From contig NZ_JAWLHG010000015.1 of assembly GCF_041690465.1 (NCBI RefSeq), forward strand, positions 1 through 64,000: 64,000 nt of DNA, given 5' to 3'. Position numbers and translations under genes: made by a program. Under the pieces are notes generated by a model. That model did not search any database, was not told the origin of the DNA, and saw only the letters and a list, made by a program, of their open reading frames with translations. Every line of letters begins with the position of its first letter. Position 1 is the first letter of the stretch. The DNA is from Falsiroseomonas sp041690465 (GTDB taxonomy: Bacteria; Pseudomonadota; Alphaproteobacteria; Acetobacterales; Acetobacteraceae). Of the stretch, positions 10,145 through 19,322 are shown in pieces.

Positions 10145-10956
10145 CGCAGGTTCCAGGACACAGGTTGCAAGGCAGGGGGACTCCAGGGGGGCAGCCGGCC
10201 GAGCCGGCTTTCCATGACGAGGACGATCGGCGCCTGGCCCGGCGGCGCCGGTTGCAGGCGGCCATCGGGCAGGGCGGGGAAGCGGGTCAGCGTGACGGCA
10301 TCGCCGACATTGCCGCCGACCGCCTCCACCGCGCCAGCCGGCGCCGCCACCACGATGTCGCAATGCATCGGCCGGATCGAGCCCCCCTCCGCCAGCCTTT
10401 CGCGCCAGTGGCGAAGGGGGGCGGCGCTGCGGTCGCGGCAGATGAGGTCGCCGGGGCGGGGCGGGTGCTCCTCCGGCGCGCGCGGCAGGAAGGGGGCGGT
10501 GGCGGGAAAGCGGCGCGCGGCGGCGATCAGCCCGTCGAGATACAGCGCATGGGTGGCGCTCGGCGGGAACTCGGCGGCGTCCACCCCGGCGCTGCGGAAC
10601 ACCCAGGAGATGAAGGCGGCCGACCAGGCCGGTTCCGCCCAGAGCGCCGGTCCGGCGGCGGCCTGGCCGGCCAGCGCCGTGGCGTAGCGGCGGCGGTTCG
10701 CGCGAATCGCGGCCTCCTCCTGCGGCACAGCCTGCCAATAGGCCAGAACGCGCGGGAAATTGGCGGGCTCGGTCTCGGGGCTGCCGGAGGGCGCGGGGGC
10801 GAAGGCCTCCTGCACCACGCCGCCCCAGTCGCGCCATTCCGCCAGCGCGAGGCGGATCACCCGCTCCGCCGCGGCCGGCGGATAGGGCAGCGGCGGCTCG
10901 GGCGGTGCGGCGCAGGCAGCCAGCCACGCCAGCAGCAGCAGCGGCAGCCGCTTCAT
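10141..10956 (-). CDS. DUF2272-type lipoprotein
   Basis: 271-residue predicted lipoprotein. The leader MKRLPLLLLAWLAAC ends in an LAAC lipobox, followed by a Pro-rich linker. The core (WVFRSAGV..., RPGDLICRDRS..., MHCDIVVA) resembles the DUF2272 family, whose layout recalls NlpC/CHAP amidohydrolases with Cys and His residues. Function is unknown. Oddly, its ATG forms the outer edge of the hairpin of intergenic repeat A, and no ribosome-binding site is visible because the hairpin occupies the leader. Its stop overlaps the downstream oxidoreductase start. Confidence 0.75.
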   Translation of the reverse strand: MKRLPLLLLAWLAACAAPPEPPLPYPPAAAERVIRLALAEWRDWGGVVQEAFAPAPSGSPETEPANFPRVLAYWQAVPQEEAAIRANRRRYATALAGQAAAGPALWAEPAWSAAFISWVFRSAGVDAAEFPPSATHALYLDGLIAAARRFPATAPFLPRAPEEHPPRPGDLICRDRSAAPLRHWRERLAEGGSIRPMHCDIVVAAPAGAVEAVGGNVGDAVTLTRFPALPDGRLQPAPPGQAPIVLVMESRLGRLPPWSPPALQPVSWNLR

Positions 10957-11103
10957 ACCATCGGCCAACTTCGTTGGCCGATGGTATGAGCTTCCTTGTG
11001 CCCTCAGGCGCCGGGCGCCGGCTCCGCCGGCTTGGCTTCGCGGCACTTGCCGCGGGCCGCATTCGCGGCCTCGGCATCGGTCGACGACCGCCGCCGCCAG
11101 CAT
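10955..11103 (+). repeat. dispersed multi-hairpin intergenic element, copy A
   Basis: 149-bp element that fills the whole gap between two minus-strand genes. Hairpins in order: a perfect 14-bp stem ATACCATCGGCCAA (10955-10968, loop CTTCG, partner 10974-10987); GCCGGC-TCC-GCCGGC (11017-11031); GCGGC-ACTT-GCCGC (11040-11053); GGCCGC-ATTC-GCGGCC (11055-11070); and TCGG(T)/ACCG (11077-11090). It ends CGCCGCCAGCAT. Copies B (21174-21322) and C (40724-40902) share the arrangement and loops. Strand is given for the shared orientation; the transcribed strand is unknown. Confidence 0.85.
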
Positions 11104-12866
11104 CATGCGTCCACGCGTTCCGGCGCCCGGATGGCCAGGGCAAGCCGGTCGGGGGCGAGCAGGGCGAGCGTGACCAGCACCTGCGGCGCCGTTGCCGGGC
11201 CGCGCTGCGGCGCCACCACCAGCTGCCCGTCGCGCGAACGGACCATCGGGCGCAGCAGGTTCACCGCGCGGCGGTGCAGCGCCTGGGCCTGGGCGAGCGT
11301 CGCCTCGGGCAGGACGACGCCCTGCCCGCCGGCCAGCACCACCGCGCCCGACGCGCGCGCGACCAGCGCGAGCGCTTCCACGCTCGCCGTTGGCAGCCCG
11401 TCTTCCGCCGCGAGGGGCGCGAGCCGGCCGGGCAGGGCGGCGGCGGCGCGGCCGCCATCGGGCCAGGTCGCCGCGCGGGCACTGGCCAGCAGCGCCACCG
11501 CCTGCGCGGCCGCCGGGCCGGTACCGGCCGGCAGCCGCGCAGCCAGTCGTTCGAGCAGCCGCGCCATCAGCGCCGGCGCCTCGGCATCGCCGGCCCGGCG
11601 CAGCGTATCGGCGCCGAGCAGGCCCCAGGCGAGTTCCTCCGGGTCCTCGGCCGCCGCCACGCGCACGGCCTGGCGGGCGGCGAAGGCGGTCAGCGCGGCG
11701 CGGCGCGGCGCCGGCAAGGCATCCGGCGAACCATCGAACAGCAGCGCGGTTGCCACCGCGTGGAGCGCCGCGCCGGAGGGCGGCGCCGGGTCGAGGTCGA
11801 GCCCCGCCGGCTCGGCCGCCATCATCGCGGCGACCCGCGCCACCTCGCCGCCGGCCGTGAGCAGGCGGTCCTCCCGCACCACCATCGCCCCGCCCGCTTC
11901 GAGGTCCACGGGGCCGTGGCGCAGCAGCAGCCAATGCACCGCGCCGGGGCGCCGCGCCTCGGCGGTGACCGAGGCCACGCCCCCCGGCGCCAGCGGGCGC
12001 AGGTGCAGCACCGGCCCGCCAGCCGGCCAGCCGGCGCGGCCGAGCGCCAGGTGCGAGACCGGAATGCCCTCCGCCCAGCGCGCCGTGCCGGGGGCGGCGG
12101 GCGGCGCGGGCTCCCGCCAGGCGGCGCCCTTGCGCAGCCGCGCGGCGTTGGCGCCGAGCCCACTTTCGTCCAGTGCGTCGAGCGCGGTGGTCAGGCGCAA
12201 CCCGCGCAGCCGGCGGGCGGCGGTGAAGCGGACGGTGACGCGCAGCACCGGGCTGTCCGGGCGGAGCTCGTAGGCCACCTCCAGCCGGCCTGCCGCCACC
12301 TGGCGCGGCGCGAGCAGCCCGGCGGCGCCGCGGATGGTGCCGGCATGGCGTAGCACGACGCGGTTGCCCTGCCGCTCAACGGCGCAGTCGGTGATCGCCT
12401 CCTCCACATCGGCGCAGCTGCGGCGGCGGCCGATGCGGAACTCCACCAGGTTGCCGCTGTGCAGCAGCACCGGCCCGCCCGGCGCGCGCGGCGCCTGGTG
12501 CAGCTCGCCGCGCGAGAGGTCGCCGGTGAGGCGGAAGAAGGGGGTGAGGATGTCGAAGTCGCGCGGATCGTCGCGCCGGACCTCGATCCGCCCGCCCACC
12601 GCCCGGCGGCAGGCGGGCTCTGCGTCGGCCATCGCCATGACGAAGTCGAGCAGCGTATCGGAGAGCTGGCCATGCGCCTCCCGCAGGCCCGGCAGCAGCA
12701 GCAATTCGGCGGCGGCGGCATTGGCGGCCAGCGGGAACAGCGCGCTGCCCTTCGCCTCGCCCAGCGCGCGGAAGCGCTGCCCCCCGAGCGACACCTCGCC
12801 CACCAGCGCGTCGGCGAGCGGCGCGACCAGCCGGTCGCGGTCGGCGTCCTGCAGGAGGTTGCGCAT
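11103..12866 (-). CDS. uncharacterised 587-aa protein
   Basis: I do not recognise the family. The product has no signal peptide or membrane segment. The N-terminal 60 residues look helical, the region around residues 120-330 has the alternating pattern of beta-sandwich domains, and the C-terminal 200 residues are Ala-rich helices. ATG 12866 (MRNLLQDADRDRLV) and ATG 12878 are both possible starts; neither has a clear ribosome-binding site. The gene is divergent from the FAD oxidoreductase at 12944, only 77 bp apart, so the two may share a promoter region. Its stop lies in the last bases of repeat A. Confidence 0.7.
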   Translation of the reverse strand: MRNLLQDADRDRLVAPLADALVGEVSLGGQRFRALGEAKGSALFPLAANAAAAELLLLPGLREAHGQLSDTLLDFVMAMADAEPACRRAVGGRIEVRRDDPRDFDILTPFFRLTGDLSRGELHQAPRAPGGPVLLHSGNLVEFRIGRRRSCADVEEAITDCAVERQGNRVVLRHAGTIRGAAGLLAPRQVAAGRLEVAYELRPDSPVLRVTVRFTAARRLRGLRLTTALDALDESGLGANAARLRKGAAWREPAPPAAPGTARWAEGIPVSHLALGRAGWPAGGPVLHLRPLAPGGVASVTAEARRPGAVHWLLLRHGPVDLEAGGAMVVREDRLLTAGGEVARVAAMMAAEPAGLDLDPAPPSGAALHAVATALLFDGSPDALPAPRRAALTAFAARQAVRVAAAEDPEELAWGLLGADTLRRAGDAEAPALMARLLERLAARLPAGTGPAAAQAVALLASARAATWPDGGRAAAALPGRLAPLAAEDGLPTASVEALALVARASGAVVLAGGQGVVLPEATLAQAQALHRRAVNLLRPMVRSRDGQLVVAPQRGPATAPQVLVTLALLAPDRLALAIRAPERVDA

Positions 12867-12943
12867 GGCCGGCACCATAGGTGCGGACGCCAGGGCCGGG
12901 AAGGCGGTTGGGTATGGGGCGCTGCCGCGGCTATAGAGGCGGC

Positions 12944-14392
12944 ATGGGCACGAACCCCGAGGGCGCGGATGGCGGCCGCCTGTTCTTCCGCTCCGAGGTC
13001 TTCTCCGGCCGCGACCCGGCCCGCCGCCGCGCCCCGACCGGGCGAAGCGTGCGGGAAGCGGCGCGCGAGATCCCGGTACATGCGATCTGCGACGTGCTGG
13101 TGGTGGGCGGCGGCCCGGCCGGGTGGGCGGCGGCGGTGGCCGCGGCGCGGCTCGGCGCGCGGACCCTCCTGCTGGAGCGGCACAATCATCTGGGCGGGCT
13201 GTCCACCGGCGGCCTGGTGGTCTGGATCGACCGCATGACGGGCTGGGACGGCGCGCTGCTGATCCGCGGCCTGGCCGAGGAGCTGCTCGACCGCCTGCCG
13301 AAGGACGCGCTCGCCGGCCCGCCGCGCGAAGCCTGGGGCTCCCGCGAGGCCGCGACCGCCGCCTGGTGGGCGCTGCGGACCGCGGCCTTCCACGGCATCG
13401 TCACCCACTCGCCCTCCGCCTGCCCCGAGCACCTGAAGGCCGCCAGCCTGGAGATGGCGGCCGAGGCCGGCGTTGACCTGGTCTTCCACGCCTGGGGCGC
13501 CGAGCCGGTGATCGAGGCGGGCGCCGTGACCGGCGCGATCTTCGAGAGCAAGCAGGGCCGCCGCGCCGTGCTGGCGAAGGTCACGGTGGACGCCACCGGC
13601 GATGGCGACCTCTACGCCCGCGCCGGCGCGGCCTTCGCGGACGACATCGATGCCCGCGACATCCACCACTGCATGAACACCTCCTGGGTGTTCGGCGGCG
13701 TGGACATGCCGCGCTACCTCGCCTGGCGGGCCGAGAAGCCCGAGGAGTTCAGCGAGTTCATGCGCCGCGGCAAGGAGGCGGTCGGCTTCTTCGACAAGGC
13801 TTTTGCGAGTTGGCGAGACGACGTGGCGCTGTTCATGGGGCCGCGGCTGGCGGGCTATTCGGCGGTGATGGTGGACGACCTCAGCGAGGTGGAGGTGACC
13901 AGCCACCGACTGATGTTCCGCCACCTGGAGCGCTACCGCGCCGAATGCCCGGGCTTCGCCGGCGCCTTCCCGATGCTCTCCGCGCCGCAACTCGGCGTGC
14001 GGCATACGCGGCGGCTGGGAGGCGTGGAGCCGGTGACCCGCGACTGGTGGGACGGCCGGGTCTCGCCGAACGAGATCGGCGTCTCGCCGAGCCTGGCGCC
14101 GAAATTCGCGCCGGTCTCGGTGCCCTATGGCGCGATCGTGCCGGTGGCGCTGGAGGGGCTGCTGGCGCCGGGCCGGCACCTGGCCTGCGACACCACCAGC
14201 CACTCCTTCCTGCGCGAGATCCCGCAGTGCTGGCTGACCGGGCAGGCCGCCGGCGTGGCGGCGGCGTTGGCGGCTGATCGCGGCGTCATGCCGCGCGCGG
14301 TGCCGGTGGGCGAGATCCAGGCGGCGCTGTGCCGGCAGGGTGCGCTGCTCCGCGACGCGGCCGCAGCCGGGGCGAGCGCGGCCGCCGAATAG
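12944..14392 (+). CDS. FAD-dependent oxidoreductase (FAD_oxidored / xanthan-lyase-annotated type)
   Basis: 482-residue flavoprotein. The dinucleotide-binding motif VVGGGPAGWAAAVAAARLGA is near residue 50, followed by LLLERHNHLGGLSTGG, the usual flavin-contact segment of this family. DATGDGDLYARAGA is the second FAD motif. The C-terminal part AVPVGEIQAALCRQGA closes the Rossmann unit. ATG 12944 has a GAGG-like site and fits the homology better than the frame opening at 12881. The substrate is unknown. A strong terminator lies 168 bp downstream. Confidence 0.8.
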   Translation: MGTNPEGADGGRLFFRSEVFSGRDPARRRAPTGRSVREAAREIPVHAICDVLVVGGGPAGWAAAVAAARLGARTLLLERHNHLGGLSTGGLVVWIDRMTGWDGALLIRGLAEELLDRLPKDALAGPPREAWGSREAATAAWWALRTAAFHGIVTHSPSACPEHLKAASLEMAAEAGVDLVFHAWGAEPVIEAGAVTGAIFESKQGRRAVLAKVTVDATGDGDLYARAGAAFADDIDARDIHHCMNTSWVFGGVDMPRYLAWRAEKPEEFSEFMRRGKEAVGFFDKAFASWRDDVALFMGPRLAGYSAVMVDDLSEVEVTSHRLMFRHLERYRAECPGFAGAFPMLSAPQLGVRHTRRLGGVEPVTRDWWDGRVSPNEIGVSPSLAPKFAPVSVPYGAIVPVALEGLLAPGRHLACDTTSHSFLREIPQCWLTGQAAGVAAALAADRGVMPRAVPVGEIQAALCRQGALLRDAAAAGASAAAE

Positions 14393-14559
14393 GCCCTGTG
14401 GTACGCGCGCAACAGCGCGGCGGACCGACCATAGGTTGCAGAGCCTTCACTTTAGGGTCACGGCGTCGTGAGGTACGACCTGTCAGATTGTATTCCGTCA
14501 AGGCGGTGCCTCGACGTTTTCTCCCGGCGGTTCCGCGCATCCTGCGCGGGCCAGACTTG

Positions 14560-14591
14560 CCCCGGTACCGCGAGGTACCGGGGCCTTTTTT
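14560..14591 (+). terminator. Rho-independent terminator
   Basis: A perfect 10-bp stem CCCCGGTACC / GGTACCGGGG (14560-14569, 14574-14583) with loop GCGA is followed by CC and six T residues. It reads on the plus strand, 168 bp after the FAD oxidoreductase. It ends either a long 3' UTR or an independent small RNA from 14393-14591. Confidence 0.88.
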
Positions 14592-14605
14592 GCCGGAGCC
14601 CCGCT

Positions 14606-15298
14606 TCACAGGATGAAGTCGGACGCGCTCAGCGTGTGCGTGCCGGCCAGACGGATCTCCATGTCCGTGCCCTGCCAGCCATCCGTCTCCACCATGATCA
14701 GCGTCTCGCCGGTCTGGTGCTTGTAGGTCACCGTGCCGTAGTCGCCCCGGTAGTCGCTCTCGCCGAGGAAGGTGAACGCGTTGTTCCCGCTGCGCCCTGA
14801 GATGGCGTCGATCCGGCTCAGGTCGATCTTGTCCACGCCCGGCGTGAAGTCGGTGATCAGGTCGGCGGTGCTGTGCTGGTACGAGCCCGGGCTGTCCTCC
14901 ACCGAGACGTAGCGGAAGATGTCGGCGCTGTAGCCGCCGGTCAGCGTGTCGCGGAGGTCGCCGCCCTGCAGCGTGTCCTGGCCCGCGCCGCCATTCAGCG
15001 AGTCGAAGCCCTGGTGGCCCATCAGCAGGTCGTGGCCGCTGCCGCCGACCAGCGTGTCATAGCCCCAGCCGCCATAGAGGTCGTCGTCGCCGGCGTTGCC
15101 GTAGATCTCGTCGCCGCCGAGATTGCCGAAGATCGTGTCGTTGCCGTCCTCGCCCTTCACGATGTCGGTCCAGTCGCCGCCATAGATCAGGTCGTCGCCG
15201 TCCCCGGCGAGGAGGTGCCAGTTCGCGCCGTCGGGCAGCCGGATGTTGTCGCTCCAGGGTGTGCCGAAGACGGTCCAGGCGACGAAAGAGAGGGACAT
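14606..15298 (-). CDS. RTX (hemolysin-type) calcium-binding protein
   Basis: 230-residue protein with no N-terminal signal peptide. Residues 30-120 are tandem RTX nonapeptides (GGDGDDLIYGGD, GEDGNDTIFGN, GGWGYDTLVGG, GGAGQDTLQGG), which fold into a calcium-loaded parallel beta-roll. Residues 125-230 (ADIFRYVSVEDSPG ... ITDFTPGVDKIDLSRID) match the serralysin-type C-terminal domain that serves as a type I secretion signal. No catalytic domain and no type I exporter genes are present here. GGAG precedes the ATG. A secreted surface or matrix role is inferred. Confidence 0.85.
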   Translation of the reverse strand: MSLSFVAWTVFGTPWSDNIRLPDGANWHLLAGDGDDLIYGGDWTDIVKGEDGNDTIFGNLGGDEIYGNAGDDDLYGGWGYDTLVGGSGHDLLMGHQGFDSLNGGAGQDTLQGGDLRDTLTGGYSADIFRYVSVEDSPGSYQHSTADLITDFTPGVDKIDLSRIDAISGRSGNNAFTFLGESDYRGDYGTVTYKHQTGETLIMVETDGWQGTDMEIRLAGTHTLSASDFIL

Positions 15299-15460
15299 GG
15301 CGGGCTCCTGCCGATCCGGGGGCCGCAGCGGTGCGGCGATGCCCGGATGATGGCGGAGGCCAGGCGGCGATCCCTGTTCCCGGCGTGACAGGCCGTGCGC
15401 CGGTGCGGGCAGTCAGCAACCCGAGGCACCGGAAACTCCGCCGCGGGCGGGCGGAGGCTC

Positions 15461-15535
15461 AGGCGCGCCCGGCTGCGTCGCGCGCAGGCGCGCCCGGCTG
15501 CGTCGCGCGTAGGCGCGCCTCGCCGCGTCGCGCGT
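15461..15535. repeat. 25-bp tandem repeat, three copies
   Basis: Three consecutive 25-bp units (15461-15485, 15486-15510, 15511-15535), each beginning AGGCGCGCC and ending GCGTCGCGCG plus one base. The first two differ only at the last base; the third has three further changes. The last unit ends on the first base of the RraA-like stop codon. Two similar short tandem arrays abut stop codons at 31237-31309 and 52798-52845. Confidence 0.8.
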
Positions 15536-16242
15536 CAGACCCGCCCCGCGGCCTTGTCCGCCTCGTAGCGCGCCTTGGTCTCGGTATTGGCGGGATAGAG
15601 GCCGGGCAGCGCCAGGCCCTTGCCGACCTCCTGCATGATCCAGCCTTCCAGCCGCTCCTGCTCCACCGCCGCCTCGGTCACCGCCTCCAGCAGCGCGGCC
15701 GGGATGACCACCGCGCCGTCGCCATCGGCCACCACGATGTCGCCCGGCACCACCGTCACGCCGCCGCAGCCGATCGTCTCCTGCCAGCCGACGAAGTTCA
15801 GCGCGGCGACCGAGGCCGGCGCCACATAGCCCTGGCAGAACACCGGCAGGCCGGTGCCGATCACGCCCTGGCCGTCGCGCACCATGCCGTCCGTCACCAG
15901 CCCGGCGACGCCCTTCACCTTCATCCGCGCGCAGAGGATGTCGCCGAAGATGCCGGAGGAGGTGCTGGCCATCGCATCGGCCACTGCGACGCAGCCCTCG
16001 GGCATGTCCTCGATCGCGGCGCGGGTGGAACGCGGCGAGGACCAGCTCTCGACCGTCGCCAGGTCCTCGCGCGTCGGCGTGAAGCGGAGCGTGAAGGCCG
16101 GGCCGACGATGCGGGTGAAGTTGCCCGGCACGATCGGCCGCGCCCCGGCGATGTAGCAGAAGCGCACGCCCTTCTTGAGCAGCACCGTCGTCAGCGTGGC
16201 CGTGGTGACGCCCATCAGGGCGTCCTTGATCGCAGGGGTCAT
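15535..16242 (-). CDS. RraA-like / HMG-aldolase family protein
   Basis: 235-residue member of the RraA/4-hydroxy-4-methyl-2-oxoglutarate aldolase superfamily. It has the family blocks SSGIFGDILCARMKVKGVAG and VTDGMVRD, which supply the Arg-Asp metal/substrate motif, and GDIVVADGDGAVVIP. Most family members outside Enterobacteria are divalent-metal aldolases or decarboxylases acting on pyruvate-like oxoacids, not RNase E inhibitors, and that is the likelier role. GAGGGAG precedes ATG 16242. No aromatic-pathway neighbour helps to fix the substrate. Confidence 0.82.
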   Translation of the reverse strand: MTPAIKDALMGVTTATLTTVLLKKGVRFCYIAGARPIVPGNFTRIVGPAFTLRFTPTREDLATVESWSSPRSTRAAIEDMPEGCVAVADAMASTSSGIFGDILCARMKVKGVAGLVTDGMVRDGQGVIGTGLPVFCQGYVAPASVAALNFVGWQETIGCGGVTVVPGDIVVADGDGAVVIPAALLEAVTEAAVEQERLEGWIMQEVGKGLALPGLYPANTETKARYEADKAAGRV

Positions 16243-16386
16243 GGCGTGCGCTCCCTCGCGCCGGGGTCAGGAAGAGGTCGCTTGAAAGGCCGCCGGACCG
16301 CTGACGTCAACCCGTGCGCGCGACAGGGCGCGGCCAAACCCCTGCCTCCCGCGGGCGTTTCCACCTTATCAAGGAGGACCAGCGCC

Positions 16387-16743
16387 ATGCAGGATGAGAA
16401 CCGGAAGGACGCACCGGGCGGCGCGGAGGACGCACTGCGGCCGCAGCGCCCGGGCGGCGAGCCGAAGACCGCCGGGGAGACCGACCAGCGCCCCGATCCC
16501 ACAAATGCCATCCCGCAGGGGGGAGGGCCGCAGGGCGGCGGCCGCGAGACCAATCCGGGCGGCGTCGCCGCCAGCGAGGCCTCGCGCAGCCGCGACGACC
16601 GGGCGGCGGGGACGGTGGACGACCCGATCGCCAGCGGCGATGGCTTCGGCAGCAACGACTTCCAGACCGGCGACCGCAACGAGCTGGCCAGCCAGCGCGG
16701 CGGGCCGGTGGATGTCTCGCGCGACCGCCCCAAGCGGCGATAG
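16387..16743 (+). CDS. small hydrophilic disordered protein
   Basis: 118-residue protein of unrecognised family, rich in Gly, Asp, Arg, Pro and Gln, with almost no hydrophobic residues, so it is predicted to be intrinsically disordered. AGGAGG lies about 11 bases before ATG 16387, a strong ribosome-binding site, which supports real translation. The frame is open far upstream but only this segment has such a site. The composition resembles stress-related hydrophilins, but that is only an analogy. Confidence 0.6.
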   Translation: MQDENRKDAPGGAEDALRPQRPGGEPKTAGETDQRPDPTNAIPQGGGPQGGGRETNPGGVAASEASRSRDDRAAGTVDDPIASGDGFGSNDFQTGDRNELASQRGGPVDVSRDRPKRR

Positions 16744-16974
16744 AGCCGGCACGCCAGCTCGTCCGCGGTGCCGGGCGTGAGGGCAGGCGCGAGTAGCGTC
16801 ACCGGCCAGCGGGCGAAGCCCGCAGAACTGCGGCGGCGGCATGGCGATGGCGTCGCAGGCCGCTACGGCAGCCCGTCGACCGACGAAGCCCGTCGTGCGG
16901 TCGCATGCCAATGAGCCGGCGCGCGGCTGCCGGGCGCTGTCCAGGGAGCATTCGGGCAAAGGAGGAGCGAAGCA

Positions 16975-17400
16975 ATGGCGATCCGGACCCTCTTCATGGC
17001 TGCTGCCATCGCCGCTGGCGGAGCGTTGCTCGCAGCCGGCCCGGCGACTGCGCAGACAGGCGACCGTTCTGCGGACCGGGGCCAGTTCGGCTGGTACGAG
17101 GATCGCGATTGGACGACGCGAGCGCCGTTCATGCGCGGCTACGAGCAGGGCCGCATGGACGAGCGACGCAGGCGGCTTGAGGGCCTCGGCCACCGCCAGT
17201 TCGGCTGGTACGAGGATCGTGACTGGACGACGCGGGCGCCGTTCCGGCGCGGCCGTGAGCAGGATCGCAATGTCGGGGGACGTGACGGCGGCGGTGGGCC
17301 GGATCTCGGGTACTACCCCGGCGACCTCGGGTATTTCGACCGCGGCGATGGCCCCGGCTTTCGCCATCCTCGTCTGTGGGACGGGCGCAATCTTCGCTGA
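16975..17400 (+). CDS. secreted protein with duplicated GWYEDRDWTTRAPF repeat
   Basis: 141-residue protein with a clear signal peptide (cleavage after ...AGPATAQ) and a strong AAAGGAGG ribosome-binding site. The mature part holds the block QFGWYEDRDWTTRAPF twice, at about residues 37-52 and 75-90. Each is followed by R-G-x-EQ-x-R, so the unit is about 38 residues long. The DNA copies (17087-17134 and 17201-17248) differ at only three third-codon positions. The C-terminal 40 residues are Gly/Asp/Tyr-rich. The family is not recognised. A periplasmic or extracellular location follows from the signal peptide. Confidence 0.75.
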   Translation: MAIRTLFMAAAIAAGGALLAAGPATAQTGDRSADRGQFGWYEDRDWTTRAPFMRGYEQGRMDERRRRLEGLGHRQFGWYEDRDWTTRAPFRRGREQDRNVGGRDGGGGPDLGYYPGDLGYFDRGDGPGFRHPRLWDGRNLR

Positions 17401-17499
17401 ACGAGCGGGCTGCAGCGACCCTGTCGGGAAAAGAATTGGGGCCGGCGCTTGCGCGACGGCCCCAAACCCAGGCGCATCAGTGACTCAATGCGCCGAAAC

Positions 17500-17575
<76 letters not shown>

Positions 17576-17707
17576 GCAGTGCTTGGGAGGCGCGCCGTAT
17601 AGCCCTCGGCCCGGCGCGGCGCAAGGGTCCCTCCCTGCCCCTTCCATGCGGCGCGACGCCTCAATAGGGTGCGCCCCGACACGAACCAGGCGGAGACGCG
17701 AGGCGCC

Positions 17708-18445
17708 ATGCGCAAGGTCCACAAGGACGCCACCGAAGCCCTCGCCGGGCTGCTGAAGAACGGCATGAGCATCATGTCCGGCGGCTTCGGCATCTGCGGG
17801 ATCCCCAGCCTGCTGATCGAGGCGATCCGCGAAAGCGGGGTGAAGGACCTGACCGTGATCTCCAACAACGCCGGCATCGACGGCGTCGGCCTCGGCATCC
17901 TGCTGGAGACAAGGCAGATCCGGAAGATGATCAGCTCCTACGTCGGGGAGAACGCGACCTTCGCGAAGCAGTACCTGGCCGGCGAGCTGGAGATCGAGTT
18001 CAACCCGCAGGGCACGCTGGCCGAGCGCATCCGCTCCGGCGGCGCCGGCATCCCGGCCTTCTACACCAAGACCGGCGTCGGCACGCAGATCGCCGAAGGC
18101 AAGCCGACCGCGGAGTTCGACGGCGAGACCTATGTGATGGAGCGCACGCTGTTCGCCGACCTCGCCATCGTCCACGCCTACATGGGCGACCACGAGGGCA
18201 ATCTCGTCTATCGGAAGACGGCGCGGAACTTCAACCCGATCATGGCCAGCGCCGCGCGCGTGACGGTGGCGCAGGTGGAACACCTGGTGCGCCCCGGCGA
18301 GCTCGACGCCGACCACATCCACACGCCCGGCATCTTCGTGAAGCGCCTGATCGCCTGCCCGCCCGGCTACGAGAAGCGCATCGAGAACCGCACCGTCACG
18401 AAGCACCCCGCCGCCGCCGCGGGCCCCGCGACGAAGCCCATCTGA
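17708..18445 (+). CDS. 3-oxoacid CoA-transferase subunit A
   Basis: 245-residue alpha subunit of a class I CoA-transferase. Recognisable blocks are the glycine-rich SIMSGGFGICGIPSLLI near residue 22, VISNNAGIDGVGLGILLE, SYVGENATFAKQYLAGELEIEFNPQGTLAERIRSGGAGIPAFYT and GNLVYRKTARNFNP. With the next gene it moves CoA between succinyl-CoA and a 3-oxoacid such as acetoacetate or 3-oxoadipate; the sequence does not decide which. ATG 17708 follows GGAGACGCG. The beta subunit gene starts 13 bp downstream. Confidence 0.92.
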   Translation: MRKVHKDATEALAGLLKNGMSIMSGGFGICGIPSLLIEAIRESGVKDLTVISNNAGIDGVGLGILLETRQIRKMISSYVGENATFAKQYLAGELEIEFNPQGTLAERIRSGGAGIPAFYTKTGVGTQIAEGKPTAEFDGETYVMERTLFADLAIVHAYMGDHEGNLVYRKTARNFNPIMASAARVTVAQVEHLVRPGELDADHIHTPGIFVKRLIACPPGYEKRIENRTVTKHPAAAAGPATKPI

Positions 18446-18458
18446 GGAGGCGCAGACC

Positions 18459-19109
<651 letters not shown>

Positions 19110-19115
19110 CGGCTG

Positions 19116-19142
19116 GGCCGGCGGCGTCCGCCACCGCCGGCC
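19116..19142 (+). terminator. hairpin after the CoA-transferase operon
   Basis: GGCCGGCGG (19116-19124) pairs perfectly with CCGCCGGCC (19134-19142) around a 9-base loop. It begins 7 bases after the subunit B stop. There is no U run, so termination is inferred from position and stem strength. Confidence 0.5.
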
Positions 19143-19279
19143 GGCCACGCAGAAGTTTCGACCTCGTCGCCGGACGCGTAGTAGCATTCCGCCCGCGCGC
19201 GTTGCGGCGAGGTGGCTGATGCGGCCGAGAGTTGAACGATCCGGCTCTGCCTGCGGCGGATTGCGGCGTTGCCGGCTTC

Positions 19280-19319
19280 ACGGCCGCCACGGCCGCCACG
19301 GCCGCCACGGCCGCCACGG
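19280..19319. repeat. 9-bp minisatellite (ACGGCCGCC, four copies plus part)
   Basis: Four perfect units at 19280-19288, 19289-19297, 19298-19306 and 19307-19315 plus ACGG. It lies immediately before the chosen ATG of the hybrid kinase. If translation began at TTG 19269 the array would encode repeated Pro-Pro-Arg, so copy number could change the N-terminus. Confidence 0.9.
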
Positions 19320-19322
19320 ACG

